A stretch of 8,237 nt of DNA from Chloroflexota bacterium (GTDB lineage: Bacteria; Chloroflexota; Anaerolineae; B4-G1). The notes beneath the pieces are model-generated. The model saw only the letters and a program-made list of their open reading frames with translations, searched no databases and was not told where the DNA came from. The position numbers and the translations under genes were made by a program. The stretch's first letter is position 1. The number at the start of each line of letters is the position of its first letter. Positions 1 through 5,467 of this stretch are shown here, piece by piece. The stretch is from the NCBI GenBank assembly GCA_003648125.1, contig QMOE01000076.1:1-8237 (forward strand), given 5' to 3'.

Positions 1-7
1 CCTCCTC
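1..7 (-). promoter_or_regulatory. SD-like GAGGAGG at the window edge
   Basis: The first seven bases read GAGGAGG on the minus strand, a strong Shine-Dalgarno match. A start codon a few bases further left would lie outside the window. This suggests that another minus-strand gene follows the kinase gene, with about 140 bp between them. A TATAAC (positions 10-15, minus) sits just upstream but has no good -35. The call rests on this one motif. Confidence 0.35.
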
Positions 8-19
8 GAGTTATACGTT

Positions 20-111
20 TGTTACACAGAGCTACACAGAGGAGTCACGGAGAGCCTCAGAGTGCTTTTCTCTGCGCCTGCCTGTCGGCAGACAGGCAGC
101 TCTGTGTAACA
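20..111. repeat. 92-bp palindromic intergenic repeat with 14-bp inverted ends
   Basis: The ends form a perfect 14-bp inverted repeat: TGTTACACAGAGCT at 20-33 and its reverse complement at 98-111. Inside the left arm TACACAGAG occurs twice in tandem with a 10-bp period (23-31 and 33-41), and CAGAG (58-62) can pair with CTCTG (70-74). The 'ACACAGAG' style resembles small non-coding repeats scattered in intergenic DNA of many environmental bacteria. It lies just after the stop of the zinc-ribbon kinase gene, so its transcript would fold there. No clear U-tract follows on the minus strand, so it is not a textbook intrinsic terminator. No gene is seen in positions 1-136. Confidence 0.7.
78..99. 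repeat. Nested perfect 22-bp palindrome
   Basis: CTGCCTGTC (78-86) and GACAGGCAG (91-99) form a perfect 9-bp stem around a GGCA loop. It sits inside the larger repeat and shares two bases with its right arm, so the two structures compete. It may be a separate small mobile palindrome inserted into an older repeat, or a transcript-end hairpin for the minus-strand operon. Confidence 0.7.
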
Positions 112-136
112 GTGCGACTTTTGTCTCAATGCGTAA

Positions 137-1894
137 TTAGAACCCAAGCACTATGATTGCGAGTATTCCCAATACGACGACCACGGCGGCCGCTTCCAGC
201 AGCGTAAGCCCAATTGTCACGATCCAGCCAGTTTGCACCTGCTGTTTTTGGGGTACGACGGTGACGCTGACTGGGACTTTTTGCTTGTCCCCGCTTTTCA
301 GCGCGATCTCCACGTGAGTGCTGATCTCCTGCTCTGCCGGTACCAGGAGACGGGTGTGCAAGCCGACCCAGCGCTTTATCCCTCCCCCGCTGAGTTGCAG
401 CCGTCCCGGCTCAAGATGTGTGGTGTCGAGCGTGATGGTGGCTTTTTCTCCTCGCTTGTTGACCTGGCGGGGATTTATGTGCAGCCACGGAGCGTCGGTG
501 CTGAACGTGGCCTGCTCGCCGGGGGGCAGGGTGATTGTCAGTAACCGGGCCGGCGCGCTACCGCCGACCGCTATCTCTCCAAAGTTCACACAGTCCGGGA
601 TAGGCTTTAGTTTGCCTGGCCTGGATGGCGGGATGGCAGCCGGGCGGGATGGTTTCTTTCTCTTGGACTTGCGCTTCTTGGCCGCGCCACCTCCCAGGAG
701 AGCGCTTTGCATTTCCTCCATAGATTGATGGCGCTCGTCAGGATCAGATTTCACTGCCGCTGCGATGGCGGCCTCTACCCGGCGGCTCACCGTGTGGTTG
801 AGGCTGCGCACTGGTGGAAAGTGGAACGGCCTGGTGATTGGCTCGCGTAACGTGAGCAATTGGTGAAGCATGGCCCCCAGCGCGTAAATGTCGGCCCGTT
901 CGTCGGTCTGAGCCTGACCGTATTGCTCCGGCGGCGCGTAGCCGTCGGTGCCGAACTCGATGGTGTCTTTCCGCTGGCCCAGCTTGTAGAAGCGGGCGAT
1001 GCCAAAATCAATCAGCTTGACCTGATTGGAGCCGTCTAATACCATCACGTTGGCCGGTTTTATATCACGGTAGATAATTTTCGGTTTCTGATTGTGTAGA
1101 TAGGCGAGCACGCCGCACAATTGCCCGGCCCAGTCCAACACCTGCTCTTCGGGGAACGGGTCACTGCGCCCCTGGAGCATTTTTTCCAACGTCTGTCCCT
1201 CGATGAACTCCATTACCATATAATGGCGCCCCTCCTCCTGGAAGCGGTCGCATACCCGCACCAGGTTGGGATGACTCAGCCGGGCCAACAGCTCCGCCTC
1301 GCGTTGGAAAGAATCCAGCACGCGCTTGCGCTCGCGCGGGGCGATGGCCGATTCAGACATCTCCTTCACCGCGACGATCTTGCCCTGAAGCCGCTTGTCT
1401 TGAACCTTGTAGACGGCTCCCATACCTCCCTGAGCGATCTTTTCCATAATCACATAGCGGCCGGTCAGGATGGTGAGGGGGAGCAGTTCGCCGGTGCCAA
1501 AGCTGCCTGGTTGCCGGGTCGGAAGCGGAGGCGATGGAGCCAGTACCAGCGGACGGTTGCATTTGCGGCAAAAGTGCGCACCAGGGCGCGTGGGTGTGCC
1601 GCAGTGGGGGCAGGGTGGGCCGGCGGGGGGGCTTGGCGCGGTCAGAGGAGTGCAGCAGATGGGGCAGAAGCGGGAGGTCACCTTCACTAGTGCGCCACAA
1701 TGGGGGCAGGTGGATTGCGCTTCAGGAGCGATGACCAACTCTCCACATTGTTTGCAAAAGTGTGCGCCGGGTCGCAGCCTGGCCCCGCAGTGTGAGCACG
1801 TAGGCGTGACGGCAGTCGGTAACGCACACCGACATTGCCGACAAAAGTGCGCCTCTGGGCGATTGCTGGTACCACACTGCGGGCAAATGCTCAC
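137..1894 (-). CDS. Zinc-ribbon Ser/Thr protein kinase with C-terminal membrane tail
   Basis: This is a Hanks-type kinase that transfers phosphate from ATP to Ser/Thr. Four CxxC...CxxC zinc ribbons come first (Cys 4/7/18/21, 33/36/47/50, 63/66/77/80, 95/98/109/112). The kinase domain spans about 146-400: glycine loop AQGGMGAVY (154-162), Lys177, Glu199, YRD at 275-277 with Lys279 and Asn282, DFG 296-298, and GTDGYAPPE 315-323. A Lys/Arg-rich stretch (405-414) follows, then a beta-rich segment (about 434-547) resembling BACON/ASH-type Ig folds, then one hydrophobic helix (about 556-583) with almost nothing after it. The kinase should therefore face the cytoplasm as a tail-anchored protein. Catalytic residues are intact. 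The first loop Gly is Ala and the HRD His is Tyr. It starts at GTG, overlapping the NERD-FHA stop (GTGA), with only a weak SD, which points to translational coupling. Its substrates are not evident. Confidence 0.95.
   Translation of the reverse strand: MSICPQCGTSNRPEAHFCRQCRCALPTAVTPTCSHCGARLRPGAHFCKQCGELVIAPEAQSTCPHCGALVKVTSRFCPICCTPLTAPSPPAGPPCPHCGTPTRPGAHFCRKCNRPLVLAPSPPLPTRQPGSFGTGELLPLTILTGRYVIMEKIAQGGMGAVYKVQDKRLQGKIVAVKEMSESAIAPRERKRVLDSFQREAELLARLSHPNLVRVCDRFQEEGRHYMVMEFIEGQTLEKMLQGRSDPFPEEQVLDWAGQLCGVLAYLHNQKPKIIYRDIKPANVMVLDGSNQVKLIDFGIARFYKLGQRKDTIEFGTDGYAPPEQYGQAQTDERADIYALGAMLHQLLTLREPITRPFHFPPVRSLNHTVSRRVEAAIAAAVKSDPDERHQSMEEMQSALLGGGAAKKRKSKRKKPSRPAAIPPSRPGKLKPIPDCVNFGEIAVGGSAPARLLTITLPPGEQATFSTDAPWLHINPRQVNKRGEKATITLDTTHLEPGRLQLSGGGIKRWVGLHTRLLVPAEQEISTHVEIALKSGDKQKVPVSVTVVPQKQQVQTGWIVTIGLTLLEAAAVVVVLGILAIIVLGF
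1559..1885 (-). repeat. Four tandem zinc-ribbon units within the kinase gene
   Basis: The region encodes four units of the form CPxCG-(9-10 residues)-FCxxC, at about 1832-1885, 1745-1798, 1655-1708 and 1559-1612. Units 1, 2 and 4 share the sequence RPxAHFC, while unit 3 has diverged (SRFCPIC). At DNA level a short block like GCAAAAGTGCGC recurs in several units, which suggests duplication from one ancestral ribbon. Each unit has four Cys and should bind one zinc ion. Confidence 0.85.
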
Positions 1895-2865
1895 GTTTCT
1901 TCACTCTCGTGTAATAACAGCGTATAGGCAGCCGGGCCAAAGCGGACGATGGATTTGTCCTTGAGGGCAAATTCTAGTCTCTGCACCTGGGTCTCGTCGT
2001 CGGGATTGCCCCGGTAGCTGACAAATGTGCCGCTGGTGCTGTTCAGATCGTGCACGACCCAGCGTCCATTGCACTGGTACAACTCGGCGTGGTGTCGTGA
2101 GACGGTGGGGCTGGTGATGATCAGATCGTTCCCTACCTCTCTTCCCACGGTGATGGTTTTCCCGTTGGCCTTGTCCAGACGATAGAGCGGCTCCGACAGC
2201 ATGTGCCCCCGCGCTACCAGCGCGGCAAAGGATGCTGGCTGCCAATCCGATAGCTTTTCCGTCGGTTGGGCCAGTTGCCATCGTTTTAGCCCGATCAGTT
2301 GGGGAATGTGGCTCATCTCCCGGTGCGATAGATTCACCTTCTTCGATGAGCGGGACACCAGCGCGAACAAGAAGGCGGGTAGCCCTAGAGCCTGCACGGG
2401 CCAGTCGCCGATGGCAATATCGCTATCCGGTGGCAGGTCCGGGTAGAGGACGATGCAGGTCATCACCTCGGTCCAGTCCATTGGATGGAGGTGCGTTTGA
2501 TCGGTGCTGATCTCTTTGGCGTTGGCCTGGCACCAGTTCTTCCAACTGTGATAATTGCGCTGGGCCTGTTTGAAGGGGTTGGGCCGGTCGGGGTTGAGGA
2601 TGATCTCGCTGCCATCATCGTTGATTGCCTTCCAGTTGCCCTCGCGCCGGCCGACGATGCGGTCCCAAATGTGCTTGAGTTCAGCTAGAAAGACCCCGTT
2701 CTGTTTGAGCACGACCAGATCAATTTCGTTGCTCTGCCCGGCGAAAAAGTTGTGCAGGAGCACGAAATGCTCCTGCTGGGGATGAAGGTACTGATACAGT
2801 TCGAGCAGTGTTTTCTGCTCAGCCTCGTGGTGCGACTTGTCGCCGTACCAGATTTCGACGCTCAC
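1891..2865 (-). CDS. NERD nuclease-like domain fused to an FHA domain
   Basis: The N-terminal part (about 10-110) is a NERD domain of the PD-(D/E)xK nuclease-like fold: NEIDLVVL (Asp49) followed by FLAELK (Glu62, Lys64), with the core acidic and lysine residues present. The C-terminal part (about 225-318) is an FHA domain, which binds phosphothreonine peptides: VGREVGNDL (240-248), SRHH (256-259) and NSTSGT (275-280). No signal peptide or membrane segment is seen, so it should be cytoplasmic. The start is GTG with a full AAAGGAGG SD seven bases upstream. Its stop overlaps the start of the kinase gene by 4 bp, so the phosphothreonine reader and the kinase are probably made together. NERD proteins are generally assumed to process nucleic acid, but activity here is untested. 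The region between the domains (about 120-220) is not recognised. Confidence 0.93.
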   Translation of the reverse strand: MSVEIWYGDKSHHEAEQKTLLELYQYLHPQQEHFVLLHNFFAGQSNEIDLVVLKQNGVFLAELKHIWDRIVGRREGNWKAINDDGSEIILNPDRPNPFKQAQRNYHSWKNWCQANAKEISTDQTHLHPMDWTEVMTCIVLYPDLPPDSDIAIGDWPVQALGLPAFLFALVSRSSKKVNLSHREMSHIPQLIGLKRWQLAQPTEKLSDWQPASFAALVARGHMLSEPLYRLDKANGKTITVGREVGNDLIITSPTVSRHHAELYQCNGRWVVHDLNSTSGTFVSYRGNPDDETQVQRLEFALKDKSIVRFGPAAYTLLLHESEET

Positions 2866-2872
2866 CAGGGAA

Positions 2873-2880
2873 CCTCCTTT
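2873..2880 (-). promoter_or_regulatory. Strong ribosome binding site for the NERD-FHA gene
   Basis: The minus strand reads AAAGGAGG followed by a 7-base spacer and then GTG at 2865. This is a near-complete anti-16S match and fixes the GTG as the start. Confidence 0.85.
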
Positions 2881-2929
2881 TGCCCGCCAAGGGCTGTCCT
2901 TGTGAAAAAGCTAATTTGCCCGTAATTGC

Positions 2930-2944
2930 AAGTGCCCGGCACTT
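2930..2944. promoter_or_regulatory. Perfect 7-bp inverted repeat, operator-like
   Basis: AAGTGCC (2930-2936), one central base, then GGCACTT (2938-2944). It lies in the leader of the NERD-FHA gene, about 65 bp before its start and downstream of the candidate -10. It is short and compact like a dimeric repressor site. It could equally be a small RNA hairpin. Confidence 0.4.
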
Positions 2945-2955
2945 TAACGGGATTT

Positions 2956-2970
2956 GCCCCATCACGGGGC
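2956..2970. other. GC-rich short hairpin
   Basis: GCCCC (2956-2960) and GGGGC (2966-2970) pair around a 5-base loop. On the minus-strand transcript it falls between the VWA stop and the NERD-FHA start. No U-run follows in the direction of transcription, so a Rho-independent terminator is not supported. It may be a leader structure. Confidence 0.3.
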
Positions 2971-2999
2971 CACAGGTGTGTGTGGAATCACTCTACAGA

Positions 3000-3008
3000 A
3001 TTGTACCA
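3000..3008 (-). promoter_or_regulatory. Candidate extended -10 promoter for NERD-FHA and kinase
   Basis: The minus strand reads TGGTACAAT: the extended -10 TGn element followed by TACAAT (5 of 6 to TATAAT). The -35 at normal spacing (TGGCGC) is poor, as is tolerated for extended -10 promoters. It would start transcription near 2993 and give a leader of about 125 bases. Apart from this, the palindrome and the hairpin, the 186-bp gap 2866-3051 shows no gene. Whether the upstream VWA transcript also reads through cannot be told from the sequence. Confidence 0.4.
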
Positions 3009-3051
3009 TCAGGTGGCTTAACGCGCCACTGTAAATAAGGTGCGATGTGCT

Positions 3052-4431
3052 TTAAGAGTGCGCCGCGCCTAGCTTGCGTGTCTTGTAGCGCAGTTTCTTC
3101 GTCAGTCGGGGATCGGCCTGACCGTGCTGCTCCAGTTCCGTTGCTTGTTGCTTTACCTCGGCGGCCAGTTTTTCCTCGCCCATGTCCAGCAGCCGAGTGG
3201 CGGCGGCCTCTAGTTTGCGTGTTGCCCCGGCCACATCTCCTGCTTCCAGGTCAGATCGCGCTCGCTGCTGCAATTTGTAGGCGCTCAATGCCTCGACTAC
3301 GCGCATCACCTGAGCCGCTTGCTGGGCTGTCAGGGCCGGGTCAGATGTGTACTCGGTCACCACGTCGGCCCGTGTCTTGAGGTTGGTCAGATTGCCGGCC
3401 GGGTCATCACAGGCCAGCAGCGTCTGGGCCAGCCGGTAGACCCCCGCCTGCCTCGGCGGCGCGATCAGTTCCACAAGCAGGGACGGTTCCTCTCCCGCTA
3501 CCAGGTCCCCCAGCGTAAAGTTATAGCTGCCGCCCTCGTTGACCGCTGCCAACGGCGCGATGGTAGGTCGCACGCGGTAGGCTGCCCGCACCTCCACTCC
3601 CTGCGCGGGACGCAGTTTCAATTCCAGGTTGCGGTAGCGCACCGCCTGCGCCCGCTGCAACTCTTGGGCGAAAGCGGACGGGATGTCGTCGGGGTCTTCC
3701 AGCAGGTAGGCCTCACCGCCGGTCTGGTCGGCGATGGGGATCATCAGTTCCTCGTTGAACTCGCCCCCCAATCCCATCGTGCTGATGGGGATGCGCTTTT
3801 GGTGGGCGTGGGCGGCCCAGGCGCGGCAGTCATCTTCATCCAGCGTAAAGCCGTCGGTGAACACGAGCAGCCGGTCGGCCAGTTTGTCGGAATCACCTTG
3901 TTGTAACTGCTCAAAGCTCAACGCCATGCCACGTCCGATGTAGGTCTCGTCTCCCAGCCGCAGGCGATCCAGTCCCTCGATAGCGTCCAGCAGGCGGCGC
4001 TTTTGAGAGCCGGAGGTGTTGGGGATGAGGATCGTCGCCTCACTGGCGAATGCGACCAGGGAAAAGCGGTCGGCGGAGCGGAGTTGCTCGACGGCGGTCC
4101 GCAGCGCGTCCTTGACCAGGTCAATCTTGCGCGGCAGCTGCATCATCGCTTTTACGGGGATTTCGCCCGATTCCCAAGCGGGGACGCCGTCTACCAGGAC
4201 TTCTTTCAGTATGCCCGCGCGGGCCAGTTCTTCAAACTGGGCCTCGTTTGCCAGGCGGATGCGCATAGATTCGCTGGTATCCACCACCAGCCCCAGGTTG
4301 ATCGGAAGAAAGTCGTTATCCGCGCCACTGGCGGTTTTCAGCAGAAGGTACACCAGGCGGGGCTGGCGGGTGATGGGGATGTAGGGTGTGTTCAGCGTGG
4401 GCGTCAGTTGCAGGGATTCAGGCATTTTCAC
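3052..4431 (-). CDS. Cytoplasmic VWA-domain protein with helical C-terminal tail
   Basis: A von Willebrand A domain (about 42-260) carries a complete MIDAS metal site: DTSES at 51-55, Thr163 in DETY, and Asp193 in FTDG. Such domains bind Mg or Mn and hold protein complexes together. The first strand and first helix are separated by an unusually long insert (about 57-101) rich in Glu, Ala and Val. A beta-rich segment (about 262-360) follows, then a helical tail (about 366-459) that is strongly charged and ends in KKLRYKTRKL. No signal peptide or membrane helix is visible. The GTG start at 4431 is preferred over ATG at 4425, because GGAG lies 6 bases before the GTG but 12 before the ATG. It begins 3 bp after the DA1-like stop, so the two are one transcript. 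Its partner is unknown; the neighbouring kinase and FHA protein are candidates. Confidence 0.93.
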   Translation of the reverse strand: MKMPESLQLTPTLNTPYIPITRQPRLVYLLLKTASGADNDFLPINLGLVVDTSESMRIRLANEAQFEELARAGILKEVLVDGVPAWESGEIPVKAMMQLPRKIDLVKDALRTAVEQLRSADRFSLVAFASEATILIPNTSGSQKRRLLDAIEGLDRLRLGDETYIGRGMALSFEQLQQGDSDKLADRLLVFTDGFTLDEDDCRAWAAHAHQKRIPISTMGLGGEFNEELMIPIADQTGGEAYLLEDPDDIPSAFAQELQRAQAVRYRNLELKLRPAQGVEVRAAYRVRPTIAPLAAVNEGGSYNFTLGDLVAGEEPSLLVELIAPPRQAGVYRLAQTLLACDDPAGNLTNLKTRADVVTEYTSDPALTAQQAAQVMRVVEALSAYKLQQRARSDLEAGDVAGATRKLEAAATRLLDMGEEKLAAEVKQQATELEQHGQADPRLTKKLRYKTRKLGAAHS

Positions 4432-4434
4432 GTT

Positions 4435-5166
4435 TTACTCCGACCGGCGACAGAAATCAAGGACGCCGGCGACTTTTCGTTGTTGCTCCAGCGATACCAT
4501 CTTGCGCAACCCTTCTCCGTAGAGGCCGTCGCGCTGTTCCATCAATGCCGCTTGTTTGACCGCGCCCAGTGCTTGCAGCGCTTTGTAGGCCACCCACTCG
4601 GCGAATCCTTCACAGTTCAAGAGATCGTCGAGCAGCGGGCAGTTTTCTCTATGCCAGGCGTGGCCCCACTCGTGGGCGACGACCTGGATGAACAGTATCC
4701 GAGGCAGGCCGTAAAGGATGTACATCACCCGCTGGCGGCCCTTGCGGATAAAAAGTCCGATGACCTTGCCCGGATCGTCCGTCGAGTTGGCGGGGGCCTC
4801 CGCCGCCAACCGTTGTAGGTGTTGGTGATCCACCAGCGTAAATTCTGTACCCACGTTGAGGCCCAGCCCCAGTTGGTCGGTGATGACGCGGGCTACGCGC
4901 TCAAAGAGGTCGCGCGCCTGGGCTGGATCGTAGATGGCGGTCTGGTGGCAGTGCGGGCAGATACGCCGGCCGTCGGGCAGGCGGGCGTGATTTTCGCCCA
5001 TCGGCAGGTTGCACACGTCGCAGCGGGGCGCGGTCTCCTGGCACTGGCGGCAGACGACGATGGCCTGGTCGTCCGGCGCGCCGTCGGGCGTATAGACCCA
5101 TCCGTGTCCCTGCAGACGGCGGCCGCAGAGGTGGCAGTGTTTAGGACGACGGGATGTTGTTTTCAC
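4435..5166 (-). CDS. DA1-like zinc metallopeptidase with two LIM-like fingers
   Basis: The protein has 243 residues. The N-terminal third carries two zinc modules: Cys11/14 with Cys39/42, and Cys49/52 with Cys70/73, spaced like LIM fingers. The C-terminal half has the gluzincin motif HEWGH (165-169) inside VVAHEWGHAWH, and a downstream EGFAE (186-190) whose first or last Glu is the likely third zinc ligand. LIM-like fingers plus HExxH of this style match the DA1 family, known in plants as peptidases controlled by ubiquitin; bacterial members are poorly studied. No signal peptide or membrane segment is seen, so it is probably cytoplasmic. The start is GTG; the upstream frame stays open for some distance but shows no better start, and no clear SD precedes it. 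It is the first gene of the left operon and is followed 3 bp later by the VWA gene. Its substrate is unknown. Confidence 0.93.
   Translation of the reverse strand: MKTTSRRPKHCHLCGRRLQGHGWVYTPDGAPDDQAIVVCRQCQETAPRCDVCNLPMGENHARLPDGRRICPHCHQTAIYDPAQARDLFERVARVITDQLGLGLNVGTEFTLVDHQHLQRLAAEAPANSTDDPGKVIGLFIRKGRQRVMYILYGLPRILFIQVVAHEWGHAWHRENCPLLDDLLNCEGFAEWVAYKALQALGAVKQAALMEQRDGLYGEGLRKMVSLEQQRKVAGVLDFCRRSE
4438..4441 (-). promoter_or_regulatory. RBS (GGAG) deciding the VWA start
   Basis: GGAG on the minus strand lies in the last codons of the DA1-like gene. It is six bases before GTG 4431 and twelve before ATG 4425, which favours the GTG. Confidence 0.55.
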
Positions 5167-5174
5167 GTCAGGCT

Positions 5175-5202
5175 TTGCCCTATGTCGAGAGTATGATATA
5201 AT
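5175..5202 (+). promoter_or_regulatory. Sigma-70-type promoter for the antitoxin gene
   Basis: TTGCCC (5175-5180, 4 of 6) is followed by a 16-base spacer and a perfect TATAAT (5197-5202). Transcription would start near 5209, leaving a leader of about 13 bases. On the opposite strand TATCAT (5193-5198) could be a -10 for the DA1-like operon, but no matching -35 is visible. The two directions share the same 55 bp (5167-5221), so they may interfere or be co-regulated. Confidence 0.65.
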
Positions 5203-5210
5203 CGAATCAG

Positions 5211-5217
5211 GGAGGTG
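5211..5217 (+). promoter_or_regulatory. Strong ribosome binding site for the antitoxin gene
   Basis: GGAGGTG lies four bases before the ATG at 5222, with GGAGG six bases away. It confirms the start of the 72-aa protein. Confidence 0.8.
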
Positions 5218-5221
5218 CTCT

Positions 5222-5440
5222 ATGCTCCAAGTTGTTGATGCGATCTATGAGAAGGGGACGTTCAAGCCGCTCGTGGACGTTCGTTTGCCAGAGCGACAAA
5301 AAGTCAAGATAGTCTTTGTTCTGGAAGGTGCGATGCCTGCGGCAGACGATTTGCCGGCCTGGGCGTTGGCTAAACTGGCGGAGCAGAGTCCCAGTTTTGC
5401 TTTTCTGGCCGATCCCCGCGAGGATGTTTACTCTCCCTAA
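5222..5440 (+). CDS. Orphan DUF104 / AF2212-type antitoxin
   Basis: This 72-residue protein has the AF2212-like (DUF104) signature: a beta segment IYEKGTFKPL (8-17) followed by LPERQKVKI (22-30). Family members are antitoxins usually found directly upstream of a PIN-domain RNase toxin. The tail ends SFAFLADPREDVYSP, in the style of members that finish with an acidic segment thought to contact the toxin. Here no PIN gene follows: the stop is 24 bp from the end of the convergent kinase gene. It is therefore an orphan, unless the toxin is elsewhere. It is the only plus-strand gene, with its own good promoter and RBS, so it looks expressed rather than decayed. The length is normal for the family. 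Confidence 0.88.
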   Translation: MLQVVDAIYEKGTFKPLVDVRLPERQKVKIVFVLEGAMPAADDLPAWALAKLAEQSPSFAFLADPREDVYSP

Positions 5441-5467
5441 TCCCTAATTTCCCAATCCCCAATCCTA
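5434..5467 (-). repeat. Heptad C-rich repeat / G-quadruplex-prone 3' end
   Basis: On the plus strand the sequence runs as near-heptads: TCCCTAA, TCCCTAA, TTTCCCAA, TCCCCAA, TCCTA. It starts inside the last codons of the antitoxin gene and ends at the kinase stop. On the minus strand this gives four runs of at least three G with loops of 3, 6 and 4 bases, which fits a G-quadruplex motif. It would be in the transcript just after the kinase stop, where it could act as a 3' structure. It fills the whole convergent gap; no ordinary hairpin terminator is seen. Confidence 0.6.

Noticed and set aside
1121..1690. 189-aa plus-strand open frame opposite the zinc-ribbon kinase
   Set aside because: Antisense to conserved kinase motifs and without its own domain or RBS.
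137..1894. Calling the zinc-ribbon kinase a pseudokinase because of YRD and the missing first loop glycine
   Set aside because: The catalytic Asp277, Lys177, Asn282 and the DFG Asp296 are all present. YRD is a tolerated variant in many bacterial kinases.
2956..2970. Rho-independent terminator after the VWA gene
   Set aside because: The 5-bp stem is short and no U-tract follows in the minus-strand transcript.
3319..3906. 195-aa plus-strand open frame inside the VWA gene
   Set aside because: Antisense to the MIDAS-containing VWA sequence, no domain, no RBS. Shadow frame.
4003..4818. 271-aa open frame on the plus strand across the VWA/DA1-like boundary
   Set aside because: It is antisense to two genes with intact catalytic motifs, its translation shows no recognisable domain, and it spans their junction. 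It is a shadow of GC-rich codon use.
137..5166. Naming the left module a known TerY-P type (VWA, phosphatase, kinase) triad
   Set aside because: No PP2C phosphatase and no tellurium-resistance domain is present, and the additional genes (DA1-like, NERD-FHA) do not fit. Only a loose resemblance can be stated.
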